This document shows positions 35,906-48,009 of a DNA stretch of 64,000 nt, piece by piece. Within the stretch, counting starts at the first letter, position 1; each line of letters starts with the position of its first letter. The position numbers and the translations under genes are program-made. Location: assembly GCF_947497005.1 (NCBI RefSeq), contig NZ_CANMFF010000008.1, positions 1 through 64,000 of the forward strand, written 5' to 3'. This stretch comes from an uncultured Ruegeria sp. Lineage in GTDB: Bacteria > Pseudomonadota > Alphaproteobacteria > Rhodobacterales > Rhodobacteraceae. The notes under the pieces were generated by a model. It was not told the origin of the DNA. It saw only the letters and a program-made list of their open reading frames with translations, and did no database searches.

Positions 35906-36852
35906 TCCTGCCATCCGTCATAGACGCAATCGGCGACACCCCAATGGTCGAGCTGTCGCGTCTGTGTGCGCGGCTAAACCTGAACGGGCGTATCGTCGCC
36001 AAGCTGGATTATTTGCTGCCCGGCTTTTCAAAAAAAGACCGTGCGGCAAAGTCCATCATCGAAGCGGCCCGTGCAGACGGTACGTTGTCTGAGGGGCAAA
36101 CCGTGGTTGAGCTGACCTCGGGGAATATGGGCACAGGACTGGCGATTGTCTGCGGCATTCTTGGGCACCCTTTCATCGCGGTCATGAGCGCCGGAAACTC
36201 GGTCGAACGTGCGCGCATGATGCGGGCCTTGGGGGCTGAAGTTGTCATTGTGCCCCAAGCCCCCGGCAGCAAACCCGGCGAAGTCTCGGGCGCTGATCTT
36301 GAACTGGTCGATGCCGAAGCGAAACGGATCACTGCAGCACGAAATGCGTTTCGTGCCGATCAATTTGGTCATTCGGGGAACCCCAAGGCCCATGAAACCG
36401 GAACCGGTCCGGAAATCTGGGCGCAATCCGAAGGGACAGTCACCGCGTTTTGCGACTTTGTCGGGTCTGGCGGCACATTGGCCGGGGCCGCAGGTTTCCT
36501 GAATCGGCATGGCGTGCGGTGTTATGTCGTTGAACCCGAAGGTGTACGCGCCTTGGCCGGTGAAGCGGTATCGAACCCAGATCACCCCATTCAGGGCGGG
36601 GGCTACGCCATGCCGGATCTGGAGCATCTGAAGGATACCTTGTTGGCTGGGCACCTCGCCGTTTCTGGAGAGACCGCGAGAGATTGCTCTTTGCTTCTGG
36701 CTCGCACCGAGGGGATATTCGCCGGCTATTCGGCAGGTGCGAACCTTGCCGCAGCAATTGAACTGCTTCGCGGCCCCGAAGAAGGCGGCTGCATCGCAAT
36801 CGTCATGTGTGACAGCGGCTTGAAATACCTGTCGACCGATTTGTGGGAGTGA
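35902..36852 (+). CDS. PLP-dependent cysteine synthase-family enzyme (fold type II)
   Basis: A 316-residue fold-type II enzyme. The Lys that binds PLP is in the [12 protein letters not shown] stretch (about residue 50), the Asn loop in [10 protein letters not shown], and [15 protein letters not shown] is the phosphate-binding glycine loop. This is the cysteine synthase/cystathionine beta-synthase pattern, but the substrate could be any O-acyl-serine, serine or threonine. It starts with a 4-bp overlap with kbl and ends five bases before tdh, inside the threonine catabolic operon. A 2-amino-3-oxobutyrate or threonine-related activity is possible but not shown. Confidence 0.85.
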   Translation: MILPSVIDAIGDTPMVELSRLCARLNLNGRIVAKLDYLLPGFSKKDRAAKSIIEAARADGTLSEGQTVVELTSGNMGTGLAIVCGILGHPFIAVMSAGNSVERARMMRALGAEVVIVPQAPGSKPGEVSGADLELVDAEAKRITAARNAFRADQFGHSGNPKAHETGTGPEIWAQSEGTVTAFCDFVGSGGTLAGAAGFLNRHGVRCYVVEPEGVRALAGEAVSNPDHPIQGGGYAMPDLEHLKDTLLAGHLAVSGETARDCSLLLARTEGIFAGYSAGANLAAAIELLRGPEEGGCIAIVMCDSGLKYLSTDLWE

Positions 36853-36856
36853 TCAA

Positions 36857-37900
<1,044 letters not shown>

Positions 37901-37955
37901 CAGTTACAACCACAGCCCCTAGACAGGTGCAGGACTTGTATTAGGGAGGCATGAG

Positions 37956-38840
37956 ATGGGCGAGGACAAGGACAATCGTCTGTTGCAACGAGGTGTAGAA
38001 GACACCCTGGTCACCGATTTTGCTGAAACACATCGCAACAGCTATGGCGACTTTCTGCAGCTCAAGACACTGCTGAACCTGCAAAAGACGTTTCAGGATC
38101 CGGCGCAACCTGATGAGATGCTGTTCATCATCATCCATCAGGTCAGTGAACTGTGGTTGAAGCTGATGCACCATCAACTGGTCGAGGTGCGCCGATTCCT
38201 TCAACAGGATGAATTCGGCCCTGTCATGAAGAACCTCGACCGAATCAAGGCGATCCAACGTCAGTTGATTGCGGCATGGGAAACCCTGCTGACCATGACG
38301 CCGGCCGACTATATGACCTTTCGGAAAGCCCTCGGCAGCTCTTCAGGGTTTCAAAGTTACGGGTACAGGCAGATCGAGTTCATTCTCGGGAACAAGGATG
38401 CCTCGACCCTGAAAGTCCACGAGCATGACCCTGAGGTGATGGAGACACTGAACGCCGCCCTGACCAAACCGTCGCTTTATGACGAGGTGCTGCACATGCT
38501 GGACCGCCAAGGCTTTGCCGTACCGCAAGACCTGATCGAGCGAGACTATGCACACCCTTATTCAGGCGATCCGCGTGTGGTGAAAATCTGGGTCGAGGTG
38601 TTCAGAGATACTGAGAAATACTGGGATCTGTACGCGTTGGCCGAGAAACTTATGGACGTGGAATCGCTGTTCCAGCGTTGGCGCTTTGATCATGCTACTG
38701 CTGTAGAACGCGTCATCGGGATGCAACCGGGCACCGGGGGGTCCAGCGGCGTTGCCTTCTTGCGCAAAGCTCTGGAATTGCGGTTCTTTCACGATCTTTA
38801 CGACGTACGCACCGAGTTGATGTACAGCGGACGGGGTTGA
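37956..38840 (+). CDS. kynA: Tryptophan 2,3-dioxygenase
   Basis: A 294-residue haem enzyme that opens the indole ring of L-tryptophan with O2 to give N-formylkynurenine. The YGDFLQLKTLLNLQ motif near the N-terminus, MLFIIIHQVSELWLKL, and the haem-ligand His in RWRFDHATAVERVIG followed by GTGGSSGVAFLRKAL are diagnostic. It is slightly longer than the usual 270-280 residues because of an N-terminal tail. GGGAGG gives the start at 37956. The arylformamidase that hydrolyses the product follows at once. Confidence 0.95.
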   Translation: MGEDKDNRLLQRGVEDTLVTDFAETHRNSYGDFLQLKTLLNLQKTFQDPAQPDEMLFIIIHQVSELWLKLMHHQLVEVRRFLQQDEFGPVMKNLDRIKAIQRQLIAAWETLLTMTPADYMTFRKALGSSSGFQSYGYRQIEFILGNKDASTLKVHEHDPEVMETLNAALTKPSLYDEVLHMLDRQGFAVPQDLIERDYAHPYSGDPRVVKIWVEVFRDTEKYWDLYALAEKLMDVESLFQRWRFDHATAVERVIGMQPGTGGSSGVAFLRKALELRFFHDLYDVRTELMYSGRG

Positions 38841-38842
38841 TC

Positions 38843-39673
38843 ATGCAGTATCGCGGGTTTTCACAGGCAGAGCTTGAACAGGAATACTCCCCAAGTTCGA
38901 TGATCGGTGGCGATCTGACACCCTACCTGGCCGCCTACGAATCGCTGAGTACCGAAGCGCGGGACAGGTTATCGGTGCAGGAGCATCTGGCCTATGGCGA
39001 GGGCCCGGCGCAGGTTCTGGACTTTTTCCCTGCCCCGGGGCGCGGTGCGCCTTTGCATGTGTTCATCCATGGCGGGTATTGGCAGGCGCTCAGCCAACGC
39101 GAGTCGGCAATGATGGCACCGTCCGTGATTGAAACCGAGCAATCCTTTGCGACACTGAACTACACGCTGGCACCGATGGCACGGCTGGATCAGATGGTGG
39201 ATGAATGTCGTCAGGCGCTGCTTTGGCTGGCATCTCAGGCCGAGGCGTTGGGATTTGATCCTTCACGGGTCACACTGTCCGGGCACAGTGCGGGCGCGCA
39301 TCTGGCAGCGATGGTGATGGCCAATTCATCCGGTGCACTGGCGCGATCAGGGTTGCGGATACGCGACGTGATCTTGATCAGCGGCGTCTACGATCTGGAG
39401 CCAATCAGCCTGACATCGGCCAACGAGCCGCTAAAACTGAGCCCGGTTGAAATCCACGATCTGTCACCGATTCTGCAGGTGCCCCGACCCGGACCTCGAT
39501 ACCGGGTGACGGTTGCCGAAAACGATACATCCGAGTTTATCCGCCAGAGTCGTGATTACGCGGAGCGGTTGCGCAAATCAGGACACGCGGTCAGTTTCGA
39601 TCTGCAGCGCGGGACACATCATTTCGACATCATCCTTCATGCTGCGACTTTCGCAGCGAATGGCGCAGTTTAA
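38843..39673 (+). CDS. Arylformamidase (kynurenine formamidase), alpha/beta-hydrolase type
   Basis: A 276-residue alpha/beta hydrolase that should convert N-formylkynurenine to kynurenine and formate, the second step of tryptophan catabolism. HGGYW is the oxyanion motif, GHSAGAH the nucleophile elbow, and THHFDII near the end gives the base. The LFxxGGYW and SxSAG pattern matches the hydrolase-type formamidases. ATG 38843 starts two bases after the kynA stop. It is probably a functional replacement for the metal-type KynB. No kynurenine hydrolase gene follows. Confidence 0.9.
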   Translation: MQYRGFSQAELEQEYSPSSMIGGDLTPYLAAYESLSTEARDRLSVQEHLAYGEGPAQVLDFFPAPGRGAPLHVFIHGGYWQALSQRESAMMAPSVIETEQSFATLNYTLAPMARLDQMVDECRQALLWLASQAEALGFDPSRVTLSGHSAGAHLAAMVMANSSGALARSGLRIRDVILISGVYDLEPISLTSANEPLKLSPVEIHDLSPILQVPRPGPRYRVTVAENDTSEFIRQSRDYAERLRKSGHAVSFDLQRGTHHFDIILHAATFAANGAV

Positions 39674-39706
39674 GCTGGCATCCTGATCGCTGTCGCACAA
39701 AAGAAA

Positions 39707-39729
39707 ACAGCGACCCATCAGGCCGCTGT
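39707..39729 (-). terminator. Rho-independent terminator after infB
   Basis: Arms ACAGCG (39707-39712) and CGCTGT (39724-39729) with an 11-base loop. On the minus strand it is followed by TTTTCTTTTG. It lies between the arylformamidase and infB, both ending here. Confidence 0.75.
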
Positions 39730-39753
39730 CCTTCATTTCTATGTATGACCGGA

Positions 39754-42237
39754 TTAATCCAGCGTACGCGTGACCTCTTCGCGCTCGAAGATTTCGATCA
39801 CGTCGCCTGCGCGAATGTCGTCGTAGTTCTCGAACGCCATACCGCATTCCTGACCCGACTGAACTTCGGCCACTTCGTCCTTGAAGCGTTTCAGCGTCTT
39901 CAGCGTGCCTTCGTGGATCACCACGTTGTCGCGCAACAGGCGGACACCGGCGGAACGGCGCGCCACGCCTTCGGTAACCAGACAGCCCGCGACCTTGCCG
40001 ACGCCGGTAACCTTGAAGACTTCGCGAATCTCGGCGTAACCGATGAACTTCTCGCGGATCTCGGCGCTCAGCAGACCCGATGCGGCGGCTTTCACGTCAT
40101 CGACCAGATCGTAGATCACCGAATAATATCGGATCTCGACACCTTTCTGGTTCGCGGTGTTCCGCGCCGACGCATTGGCACGCACGTTGAAGCCCAGGAT
40201 CGGCGCACCGGAGGCTTCGGCCAGGCCAACATCCGTTTCGGTGATCGCACCCACGCCCGAATGCAGCACGCGCACGCGCACCTCATCGTTGCCGATCTTC
40301 TCCATCGCCTGAACGATGGCCTCAGCCGAGCCTTGAACGTCTGCTTTCATCAGAATTGGCAGTTCGTTGACGTTCTCGTCTTCCTTGGCCTTCTGCATCA
40401 GCTGCTCAAGGGTGGTTGCGGCGCCAGCGGCGGCGCGTTTGTCCTTGGCGGCCTGTTCGCGGTATTCCGCGATCTCACGGGCTTGCGCTTCGGTCTCGGT
40501 GACGTTCAGAACGTCGCCAGCCTCGGGCGTGCCGTTCAAACCCAGAACCTCAACCGGTACCGACGGGCCAGCTTCCTTGACGCGCTCACCCTTGTCGTTG
40601 ATCAGCGCGCGGACTTTACCGTACTGCTCACCCACAACGAAGATATCACCTTGGCGCAGCGTGCCATTCTGAACCAGAACGGTGGCAACAGGGCCGCGAC
40701 CCACGTCCAGCTGCGCTTCGATCACCGCACCTTGGGCGGCGCGATTCGGGTTGGCTTTCAGCTCCAGAATCTCAGATTGCAGCGCGATGGCTTCCAGCAG
40801 TTCGTCCAGACCCTGACCGGTAATGGCAGAGACTTCGACGTCCTGAACCTCACCCGACATTTTCTCAACGATGACTTCATGCTGAAGCAGATCGGTACGA
40901 ACTTTATCTGGGTTCGCATCGGGTTTGTCGACCTTGTTGATCGCCACGATCATCGGCACTTCGGCCGCCTTGGCATGGTTGATCGCCTCGATCGTCTGCG
41001 GCATTACCGCGTCATCGGCGGCAACGACCAGAACCACGATATCCGTGACCTGAGCCCCGCGCGAACGCATCGAGGTAAAGGCCGCGTGGCCCGGTGTGTC
41101 CAGGAAAGACAGCGTGGTGCCGCTATCGGTTTTGACCTGATAGGCACCAATGTGCTGGGTGATGCCCCCAGCCTCACCTGCCACCACCCGCGCATCGCGG
41201 ATCGCATCCAGCAGCGAGGTTTTGCCGTGGTCAACGTGACCCATGATGGTGATGACCGGCGGGCGCGGCTTCAGATCAGAATCGTCGTCTTCGACCTCTT
41301 TGATGACGTCCTCGACATCCGAATCAGAGACACGGGTTACCTTGTGGCCAAATTCTTCGATGATCAGCTCAGCCGTGTCAGCATCGATGGTCTGGTTCTG
41401 CGTTACCATCATGCCCATGTTCATCAGCGATTTGACAACATCGGCCACGCGCTCAGCCATACGGTTCGCCAACTCGGAGACCGTAATAGCCTCGGGCAAC
41501 TGAACGTCGCGAATAACCTTTTCCCGCTCGACCGAGCCACCCATGGCTTTCTGGCGAGCACGCTCCTGCTTGCGCTTCATCGCCGCCATCGAACGATGAC
41601 GATTGCCTTCACCACCGGTAGCCTGACCCAGTGTCAGCTTGCCGGACCGACGGTTGTCATCACGGCCCTTACCACGATTACCGCGTTGCTCACGCTCGCG
41701 ATCGTTTTTCCGAGGCGTTGCAGCCGGTGCGGGCTTGTTGGCCGGGCTGCGGGGTGCAGCGGCCTTGGGCTCTGCCGGGGCGGCAGGCACAGCAGCGCGT
41801 TGGGCAGCAATTTCAGCCTCTTTGCGCTTGCGTTCTTCTTCTTCGGCCTTGGCGCGGGCACGTTCTTCGGCCTCACGCTGTTCGCGCTCCTTGGCTTCCT
41901 GTTCCGCGCGGCGGCGGGCACGTTCCTCTTCACGCGCTTTTTCGGCAGCCTCGCGGGCGGCGGCCTCTTCGACCTCGCGCGCTTTGGCGGCTTGCAACGC
42001 CTTCATACGGCGCGCCATTTCCGCGTCGGAAATGCCTGCAGGACGACGCGACGGATCACCCGAGGGAGCAGCACCGCCACCTGGCTTGCTGGCGCCCGGC
42101 TTGGGAACCACCACGCGCTTGCGTTTGGTCTCCACCACGACATTCTTGGTACGTCCGTGGCTGAAACTCTGTTTCACATTTCCGGGGCGTGCCCCGCCAC
42201 GAAGACCCAATGTCTTTTTGCCGTCACTATCGCTCAT
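39754..42237 (-). CDS. infB: Translation initiation factor IF-2
   Basis: An 827-residue GTPase that brings fMet-tRNA to the 30S subunit and joins the ribosome subunits. The N-terminal 250 residues are highly charged (Ala, Arg and Glu-rich, with a long helical stretch). The GTPase motifs are [14 protein letters not shown] (G1), DTPGHAAFT (G3) and NKVDKP (G4). Beta-barrel domains and the C-terminal tRNA-binding domain complete it. It is the last gene of the rimP-nusA-ylxR-infB operon, with 8 bp to ylxR. Confidence 0.97.
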   Translation of the reverse strand: MSDSDGKKTLGLRGGARPGNVKQSFSHGRTKNVVVETKRKRVVVPKPGASKPGGGAAPSGDPSRRPAGISDAEMARRMKALQAAKAREVEEAAAREAAEKAREEERARRRAEQEAKEREQREAEERARAKAEEEERKRKEAEIAAQRAAVPAAPAEPKAAAPRSPANKPAPAATPRKNDREREQRGNRGKGRDDNRRSGKLTLGQATGGEGNRHRSMAAMKRKQERARQKAMGGSVEREKVIRDVQLPEAITVSELANRMAERVADVVKSLMNMGMMVTQNQTIDADTAELIIEEFGHKVTRVSDSDVEDVIKEVEDDDSDLKPRPPVITIMGHVDHGKTSLLDAIRDARVVAGEAGGITQHIGAYQVKTDSGTTLSFLDTPGHAAFTSMRSRGAQVTDIVVLVVAADDAVMPQTIEAINHAKAAEVPMIVAINKVDKPDANPDKVRTDLLQHEVIVEKMSGEVQDVEVSAITGQGLDELLEAIALQSEILELKANPNRAAQGAVIEAQLDVGRGPVATVLVQNGTLRQGDIFVVGEQYGKVRALINDKGERVKEAGPSVPVEVLGLNGTPEAGDVLNVTETEAQAREIAEYREQAAKDKRAAAGAATTLEQLMQKAKEDENVNELPILMKADVQGSAEAIVQAMEKIGNDEVRVRVLHSGVGAITETDVGLAEASGAPILGFNVRANASARNTANQKGVEIRYYSVIYDLVDDVKAAASGLLSAEIREKFIGYAEIREVFKVTGVGKVAGCLVTEGVARRSAGVRLLRDNVVIHEGTLKTLKRFKDEVAEVQSGQECGMAFENYDDIRAGDVIEIFEREEVTRTLD

Positions 42238-42245
42238 AAAGCTTC

Positions 42246-42869
42246 TTACCCTTCCGTGCGGCCCTTGCCGCCGTCATCCGTTTCGCGCAAGCCACGCAGG
42301 CGCTGCGCTTCCTCTACAACACGTTTGGCGAGTCCGCCAGAGGCCAAGGCCGCATGAATCACCGTTTGGCGACCAAATGCCTGCCCTAATTCGTCTGCCG
42401 TCAGCCATCCGATGTATTTTCCAAAGTGCGGCGTGCTGAGTTTGGACTTGCCGCGCCCCGATCCATCAGCTGCCTGAATCAGCACTTGTGCCTCTTCCCG
42501 GTCCAGCCACGTCTTGACCTTTTCATACCCGGCGACCGCGTCACCGGACTTGCGCGCCAGGCTGAGCAACTCAATCACACGGCGTGCAATCTGTTTTTCA
42601 ACCTCTTCGCTCAGGTCCTTTGGCACACTGACTTGAGCCTTGAACCCACGCGCAAACAGTTTCTTGCCAACGGCCTTGTCCAGTGCGACGCGATCCGCCG
42701 CCACATAGACCCCGCGTCCCGGCAGTTTCGCTGCGACATCGGGAAAGACCTGACCATTCGGCCCCGTCACAAAACGGATCAACCCATATTTGGGCTGGAC
42801 CTCGCCCGTGGCGATGCACTTACGCTCTGGTCCGTCGGACCGGTCTTTATGGACGCCACCACGACTCAT
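42246..42869 (-). CDS. RNA-binding protein of the YlxR (DUF448) family
   Basis: A 207-residue protein between nusA and infB. The N-terminal half is the YlxR domain ([29 protein letters not shown]), a small RNA-binding fold. The second half looks like an L7Ae/ribosomal L30e-type segment ([29 protein letters not shown]). I place the start at ATG 42869, right after nusA, rather than the longer frame beginning inside it. In other bacteria YlxR binds RNase P or RNA; a role here is inferred only from this. Confidence 0.9.
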   Translation of the reverse strand: MSRGGVHKDRSDGPERKCIATGEVQPKYGLIRFVTGPNGQVFPDVAAKLPGRGVYVAADRVALDKAVGKKLFARGFKAQVSVPKDLSEEVEKQIARRVIELLSLARKSGDAVAGYEKVKTWLDREEAQVLIQAADGSGRGKSKLSTPHFGKYIGWLTADELGQAFGRQTVIHAALASGGLAKRVVEEAQRLRGLRETDDGGKGRTEG

Positions 42870-42891
42870 ATGCGTTACCCGAGACCTGAGA

Positions 42892-44511
42892 TCAGGCCTC
42901 GACCTCCTCGTCAGCTGCGTCGCCTTCGATGTTTTCTTCCGCCTGCTCCAGCTCAGCCGGGTCAACCCAACCCAGCAGGATGCGTGCGGTCATGACCATG
43001 TCCTGCGCCTCTTCCAGCGTGATGCCAAAAGGTTCAAGTACTCCGTCATCCTTGATGCGTTCGCCATCGACCGTTGTCCAGCCACCAGCCAGTTCCCAGT
43101 CGGCGCAGGTCGCGAAGTCTTCGAGCGTTTTCACGTCATCCTTGGCCAGCGCCTCTACCATCTGGGGTGTGAGGCCTTCGAATTCAATAAGGCTATCCTC
43201 GGCGCCCAGCGCACGGGCAGCATCCAAAGCTGCCTTGGCCTGAGCTTCCAGGAACTCACGCGCACGCGTCTGCAATTCCTGCGCAGTACCTTCGTCGACG
43301 CCGTCGATCACCAACAGCTCTTCCAGCTCGACATAGGCAACTTCTTCGAGGTTGGTGAACCCTTCGGACACCAGCAGCTGTGCAAAAAATTCGTCCAGAT
43401 CCAGGCTTTCCATGAACAGGCTGGTACGGGCTTCGAATTCTTTCTGACGGCGTGCCGATTCTTCGGCTTCGGTCATGATGTCGATGTCCAGATTGGTCAG
43501 CTGGCTGGCCAGACGCACGTTCTGACCGCGGCGACCAATTGCCAGCGACAGCTGCTCTTCTGGAACAACAACTTCGATTTTACCGGCTTCTTCGTCCAAA
43601 ACCACCTTGGAGACCTCAGCAGGCTGCAGCGCGTTCACCAGGAAAGTTGGCTGATCTTCGTTCCAGGGGATGATGTCGATTTTCTCGCCCTGCAGCTCGT
43701 TTACAACGGCCTGCACGCGGCTGCCGCGCATACCAACGCAGGCCCCGACGGGATCGATCGATCCGTCATAGGAAATCACAGCGATTTTGGCGCGCGAACC
43801 AGGATCACGGGCCACTGCCTTGACCTCGATGATGCCGTCATAGATTTCGGGTACTTCCATCTTGAACAATTCAGCCATGAATTCCGGCGCGGTGCGTGAC
43901 AGGAATATCTGGTGGCCACGCACTTCGCGGCGGACTTCCTTGATATAGGCACGTACGCGGTCATTCGGGCGGTAGCTTTCGCGACCAATCTTGTCGTTTC
44001 GACGCAGAACGGCTTCGGCCCCGCCCAGATCGACGATGACGTTGCCGAACTCTTCGCGTTTCACGGCACCGTTGATGATAGTCCCCGCACGATCCTTGAA
44101 ATCCTCATACTGACGATCCCGTTCGGCTTCGCGAACCTTCTGAAGGATTACCTGCTTGGCCGATTGTGCCGCGATGCGGCCCATTTCGACCGGGGGGACT
44201 TCTTCGACATAGACGTTTCCGACCTCGGGCGCTTCCATGTACTGACGCGCCTGCTCGACGGTCATCTCGGCCTGATAATTCTCCAGTTCTTCATCCTCGA
44301 CCACGGTGCGGACGCGGGTGAAAGTCGCCTTGCCGGTCTTGCGGTCGATCGACACGCGGATGTCCATCTCGGCGCCGTAACGGCTCTTGGCGGCACGTGC
44401 GAGCGATTCCTCCATCGCTTCGACGACCAGACCGGGGTCGATCATCTTTTCGCGGGCCACGGCCTCGGCGGTCTGCAGCAGCTCCAGCTGGTTGGCTGAG
44501 GTGATTGCCAT
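42892..44511 (-). CDS. nusA: Transcription termination/antitermination protein NusA
   Basis: A 539-residue RNA polymerase-binding factor that promotes pausing, termination and antitermination. The N-terminal domain (residues 1-130), the S1 domain ([20 protein letters not shown]), and two KH domains ([20 protein letters not shown] and [16 protein letters not shown]) are seen. The C-terminus holds helix-hairpin-helix units and an acidic tail. Full length. Its ATG overlaps the rimP stop by one base, so it is translated from the rimP transcript. Confidence 0.97.
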   Translation of the reverse strand: MAITSANQLELLQTAEAVAREKMIDPGLVVEAMEESLARAAKSRYGAEMDIRVSIDRKTGKATFTRVRTVVEDEELENYQAEMTVEQARQYMEAPEVGNVYVEEVPPVEMGRIAAQSAKQVILQKVREAERDRQYEDFKDRAGTIINGAVKREEFGNVIVDLGGAEAVLRRNDKIGRESYRPNDRVRAYIKEVRREVRGHQIFLSRTAPEFMAELFKMEVPEIYDGIIEVKAVARDPGSRAKIAVISYDGSIDPVGACVGMRGSRVQAVVNELQGEKIDIIPWNEDQPTFLVNALQPAEVSKVVLDEEAGKIEVVVPEEQLSLAIGRRGQNVRLASQLTNLDIDIMTEAEESARRQKEFEARTSLFMESLDLDEFFAQLLVSEGFTNLEEVAYVELEELLVIDGVDEGTAQELQTRAREFLEAQAKAALDAARALGAEDSLIEFEGLTPQMVEALAKDDVKTLEDFATCADWELAGGWTTVDGERIKDDGVLEPFGITLEEAQDMVMTARILLGWVDPAELEQAEENIEGDAADEEVEA

Positions 44512-45101
44512 CAGTTCGTCTCCTCTTCGGACCCTTCGGTCTCAATCTCGTCGAAAGCGTTTTCGTTCAGGGCACCGGCGTCTTTGCGCTGGCGCAGCAT
44601 TTCCTTGATCAGGTCGTCGGTCAGGACCAGCTTGGCATCGCTCAGCCAGTCGAACCGCAGACCAATCGTGATCGTTTCATCACCCTCGGGGATGTTGATC
44701 AGAACCTCATCCCCTTCGATCCCGGCCAGCTCACCCTTAAAACGGCGGCGACCGTCGATCAGCTCTGCGGTTTCAATCTTGGCTTCGTACCCTTCAAAAG
44801 TCTCAAAATCCTTGAGCCGGGTCAGAGGCCGGTCGATACCGGGGCTGGACACCTCAAGCGTATAGGTGTCAAGAATCGGGTCCTCGACATCCAGTGTCGC
44901 GCTGACCGCGTTCGAGATTTCTGCGCAACCATCCACTTCAATGCCACCATCTGGCTTGTCCGCCATGATCTGCAGCGTGGTCAGCTTGCCACTCATCAGG
45001 CGGATGCGGACGAGCTCGTAGCCCAGATCCTCGATCACTGGTGTGATGATCTCAGCCAGTCGCCGGTCAATGGCAGCTTTTGCAATCAGGTCGTTTGTCA
45101 T
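44511..45101 (-). CDS. rimP: Ribosome maturation factor RimP
   Basis: A 196-residue protein that helps assemble the 30S subunit, in particular the S12 region. [23 protein letters not shown] and [21 protein letters not shown] are the family features, then [19 protein letters not shown] Glu-rich tail ends it. The start at ATG 45101 is the family's; a longer frame would be unrelated. First gene of the rimP-nusA-ylxR-infB operon. A terminator just upstream separates it from the solute-binding protein gene. Confidence 0.93.
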   Translation of the reverse strand: MTNDLIAKAAIDRRLAEIITPVIEDLGYELVRIRLMSGKLTTLQIMADKPDGGIEVDGCAEISNAVSATLDVEDPILDTYTLEVSSPGIDRPLTRLKDFETFEGYEAKIETAELIDGRRRFKGELAGIEGDEVLINIPEGDETITIGLRFDWLSDAKLVLTDDLIKEMLRQRKDAGALNENAFDEIETEGSEEETN

Positions 45102-45130
45102 CTGGCACTCTACCCTGTCTGACGGGCACA

Positions 45131-45153
45131 AAAAAACGGGCGCGCGGCCCGTC
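45131..45153 (-). terminator. Rho-independent terminator of the pip-solute-binding protein pair
   Basis: ACGGGC-GCGCG-GCCCGT (45136-45152); on the minus strand the stem is followed by TTTTTTT. It isolates the upstream pair from rimP. Confidence 0.75.
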
Positions 45154-45262
45154 AAATTTTCCGGTGGAGCCTTGGACCAGAAGTCCAACGCGCCGCTGTT
45201 GAAACTGCATATACGCAGGATGATCCGAGTCTGCAACCCCCGGCGGGATTCGCATTCGGTAT

Positions 45263-46084
45263 TTAAACCATCCACCACCGTTCAGCGATACGGCCATCGT
45301 CCAGCGCAGTGTTCCCGGCAATCTGGCGCGGCATCCCAACAGCACCCGTTACGGCAAGGGCCATTTCAACTTCGCAGGGGTGGAAACGGACACCGCGCGT
45401 GCCTCGCATCCCGGTCTGATCCGGAAGCGCGGCGACATCGACATAACCGTCCCGCAACGCTTCGGCGCGGACGCCTGCATCGGGAATCACGATAACCTCG
45501 ACCGTGTCGGCCCATCCGGCCTGACCATCCTTATAATGCCCTTCAACCCGGCGGCCCAGAAAATGTCGCCCGTCCTCAGCACGTTCGACACAATAGCAGC
45601 CGGTGCCATTGGCAGCGTGCAATGGCGATACGCTCTGGCCCGAGAGTGTGATGACAAACCGATTGTCAGCCAACAGGAAAGGCAGCCCCGGGTTCGCTTC
45701 GGCCAATTCCAGTTGCAGTCGGTTAGGGGCCAGAGCCTCGGCCCGCCCGACTTCGGCCAAAACGGCCATTACATCGGCAATGTGCATGGGTGTCCCATCG
45801 TGGAACACAGCATCATCGCGCAGATCAAAGCTCCAGACCCGTGCATCGGCATCGGTTTGCCAGCCTGTTGCAAGCTCACCGCGCAGTGTACCGTCTGGTG
45901 CGATCTCGGTCAGGGTGTCGAAAACGGCCCCGCGAGCCACCTGTTCAAGACTGTCATCGCGCGGAACGGCCAGACGCAACGTACCGCCTTTTTTTGGCGT
46001 ATCGGCAAGGGATGCACCTGTCGCCGCCAGAAGTGCGGCAGCGGCACCAGAGGCAAACAGGGCACGGCGATCGATGCGGGTCAT
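45263..46084 (-). CDS. Short family-5 solute-binding protein, TAT-signalled
   Basis: A 273-residue protein related to SBP_bac_5 solute-binding proteins but about half the usual length. It starts with a twin-arginine-like signal ([25 protein letters not shown]) and has [35 protein letters not shown] and [15 protein letters not shown], the family opening. The usual C-terminal lobe is mostly absent, so it may not bind a ligand in the normal clam-shell way. Its ATG overlaps the pip stop by four bases, so the pair is coupled. Confidence 0.75.
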   Translation of the reverse strand: MTRIDRRALFASGAAAALLAATGASLADTPKKGGTLRLAVPRDDSLEQVARGAVFDTLTEIAPDGTLRGELATGWQTDADARVWSFDLRDDAVFHDGTPMHIADVMAVLAEVGRAEALAPNRLQLELAEANPGLPFLLADNRFVITLSGQSVSPLHAANGTGCYCVERAEDGRHFLGRRVEGHYKDGQAGWADTVEVIVIPDAGVRAEALRDGYVDVAALPDQTGMRGTRGVRFHPCEVEMALAVTGAVGMPRQIAGNTALDDGRIAERWWMV

Positions 46085-47058
46085 TCCGAGCCCTCCGCCA
46101 CGCGATCCATGATGCGGATCAGTTCCGCGCTGATACCCGGTTCAGAAAGCGCGTGGCCTGCCTGACGTACCATCTTGAGTTCGGCGTTCGGCCAGCGCTC
46201 GGCCAGGGACCAGGCGGCCTGGGGTGGGCAAATCATGTCGTATCGCCCCTGCACAATATGGCCGGGGATATGAGCGATCAGGTCCATCTGATCCAGAATC
46301 TGCCCATCCTTCTCCAGGAACGCCTTATTGAAGAAATAGTGATTCTCGAGCCGCGCGAATGTACGCGCGTATTCGCCCGGACTTTCACCAACCGAACCAT
46401 TGGTGTGGATCGAGGCCAGTGCATTTTCCCAATGCGACCATGCGCGCGCATACAGGGTCTCGGTCGCGCGGTCGCCCGAAAACAGACGTTTGTTGTAGCC
46501 GGTGATCGCATCTTTCAACTCTGCCTCGGGCAGCAGAGAGGTGAACTTCTGCCATTGCTCGGGCCAGAACCGCCCGGCACCGCCGCCATAAAACCAATCA
46601 AGCTCTGCCTGAGTCGCCAGAAACACACCCCGCAGCACCAACCGGCTGACCCGGTCAGGATGCGACTGCGCATAGATCAGCGCCAGAGTCGCACCCCAGC
46701 TGCCGCCAAAGACGATCCAGTCTTCGATCTCGAACAAATTACGCAACCGTTCAATGTCGGCCACCAAATCCCACGTCGTATTCTTTTCAACCGAAGCCGT
46801 AGGTCGGGATCGACCGCACCCGCGCTGATCGAACAGAATCACTCTGTACGCTTGCGGGTCGAAGTACCGTCGCATGGCGGGGCTGCAACCACCGCCCGGA
46901 CCGCCATGCAGGATAAGCACAGGAATACCTTCGGGATTGCCGCATTGTTCCACATAAATACGGTGTCCATCGCTCATATCGACCATGCGCTGATCGAACG
47001 GGTCGATCGGCGGGTACAGATATTGAACTGCGCGCTTTTGGTCCGGGTACTTGTCCAT
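46081..47058 (-). CDS. pip: Prolyl aminopeptidase (proline iminopeptidase)
   Basis: A 325-residue cytoplasmic S33 hydrolase that removes N-terminal proline from peptides. The opening DPFDQRMVDMSDGHRIYVEQCGNPEG and HGGPGGGCSPAMRRYFDP are typical, with the nucleophile in GGSWGATLAL, and VHGRYD-like VQGRYDMICPPQAA and GHALSEPGI for the acid and base. No signal peptide, in contrast with the hydrolase at 4908. It is divergent from ubiG and upstream of the short solute-binding protein, which might bind peptides. Confidence 0.92.
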   Translation of the reverse strand: MDKYPDQKRAVQYLYPPIDPFDQRMVDMSDGHRIYVEQCGNPEGIPVLILHGGPGGGCSPAMRRYFDPQAYRVILFDQRGCGRSRPTASVEKNTTWDLVADIERLRNLFEIEDWIVFGGSWGATLALIYAQSHPDRVSRLVLRGVFLATQAELDWFYGGGAGRFWPEQWQKFTSLLPEAELKDAITGYNKRLFSGDRATETLYARAWSHWENALASIHTNGSVGESPGEYARTFARLENHYFFNKAFLEKDGQILDQMDLIAHIPGHIVQGRYDMICPPQAAWSLAERWPNAELKMVRQAGHALSEPGISAELIRIMDRVAEGSE

Positions 47059-47106
47059 TATGGCCCTATATAGTCCTTAAGCGTAAAAGAGCACACGGAG
47101 ACAGGA

Positions 47107-47853
47107 ATGCAAGCGCATCCGAACACGGTCGACCCGTCCGAGATCGCAAAATTCGAAGCGATGGCCGCGGAATGGTGGGATCCTCACGGGAAATTCAAAC
47201 CTTTGCACATGCTTAATCCGTGCCGTCTGGATTATATCACGCAGCAGATCGCCGGAGAATTCGATCGCGACTTAAAGTCGCCGAAACCGTTTCAAGGCCT
47301 GCGCCTGTTGGATATCGGCTGCGGCGGCGGCTTGTTGAGCGAACCGATGGCCCGCCTGGGCGCCGAGGTTGTAGGTGCGGATGCCGCCGAGGGGAATCTG
47401 CCCGTTGCCCGCATTCATGCTGAACAATCCAGAATCGAAATCGACTATCGTCACACCACAGCTGAAGACATGGCGGTGGCAGGCGAGCAATTCGACGTGG
47501 TTCTCAACATGGAAGTAGTTGAACACGTGGCCGACCCCTCGGGCTTCCTGACTGCATCGCAACACTTGCTGAAACCGGGCGGGTTGCTGATCTGCTCGAC
47601 CATTAACCGCAACCCCAAATCTTATGCGATGGCCATCTTCGGGGCCGAAGTGGTCATGCGCTGGCTGCCACGTGGTACGCATGAGTGGAACAAGTTCATC
47701 ACCCCCGATGAGTTGTTTGAACTGCTGCGTCAGGCCAGTCTGGAACCCGTGGACCGCAAGGGGTTCGTTTTCAACCCGATCCTGTGGAACTGGTCGATCT
47801 CGGACCGGGATTTGAGCGTGAATTATGTGACGGCGAGTGTGAAGCCGGGGTGA
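47107..47853 (+). CDS. ubiG: 3-demethylubiquinol 3-O-methyltransferase / polyprenyldihydroxybenzoate methyltransferase UbiG
   Basis: A 248-residue SAM-dependent O-methyltransferase that acts twice in ubiquinone synthesis. [15 protein letters not shown] [32 protein letters not shown] is the UbiG opening; motif I is [26 protein letters not shown]; and [21 protein letters not shown] with GTHEWNKFI are UbiG features. Length is normal. It is far from ubiE-ubiB here. A short promoter gap divides it from pip. Confidence 0.95.
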   Translation: MQAHPNTVDPSEIAKFEAMAAEWWDPHGKFKPLHMLNPCRLDYITQQIAGEFDRDLKSPKPFQGLRLLDIGCGGGLLSEPMARLGAEVVGADAAEGNLPVARIHAEQSRIEIDYRHTTAEDMAVAGEQFDVVLNMEVVEHVADPSGFLTASQHLLKPGGLLICSTINRNPKSYAMAIFGAEVVMRWLPRGTHEWNKFITPDELFELLRQASLEPVDRKGFVFNPILWNWSISDRDLSVNYVTASVKPG

Positions 47854-48009
47854 GGTAAGAAGAGTTTTTGCGGCGATCCATAGGAAGTTGTGCTTGTGTT
47901 GATTGTTTCAAAAACCGATCCTACGCTGATCAATGCAAAGCGGTGAATTCAAAAAGGGAAAGCCCGGTTTTCAGGGAACAAAGCTTGGGCGCTTGAGGAT
48001 AGATTTTTT

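Noticed and set aside
39745..42357. Long plus-strand frame opposite infB
   Set aside because: It is the antisense shadow of infB, whose GC-rich codons keep the other strand open; it has no family motif.
42790..43899. Plus-strand frame opposite nusA
   Set aside because: Shadow of nusA in an open GC-rich strand.
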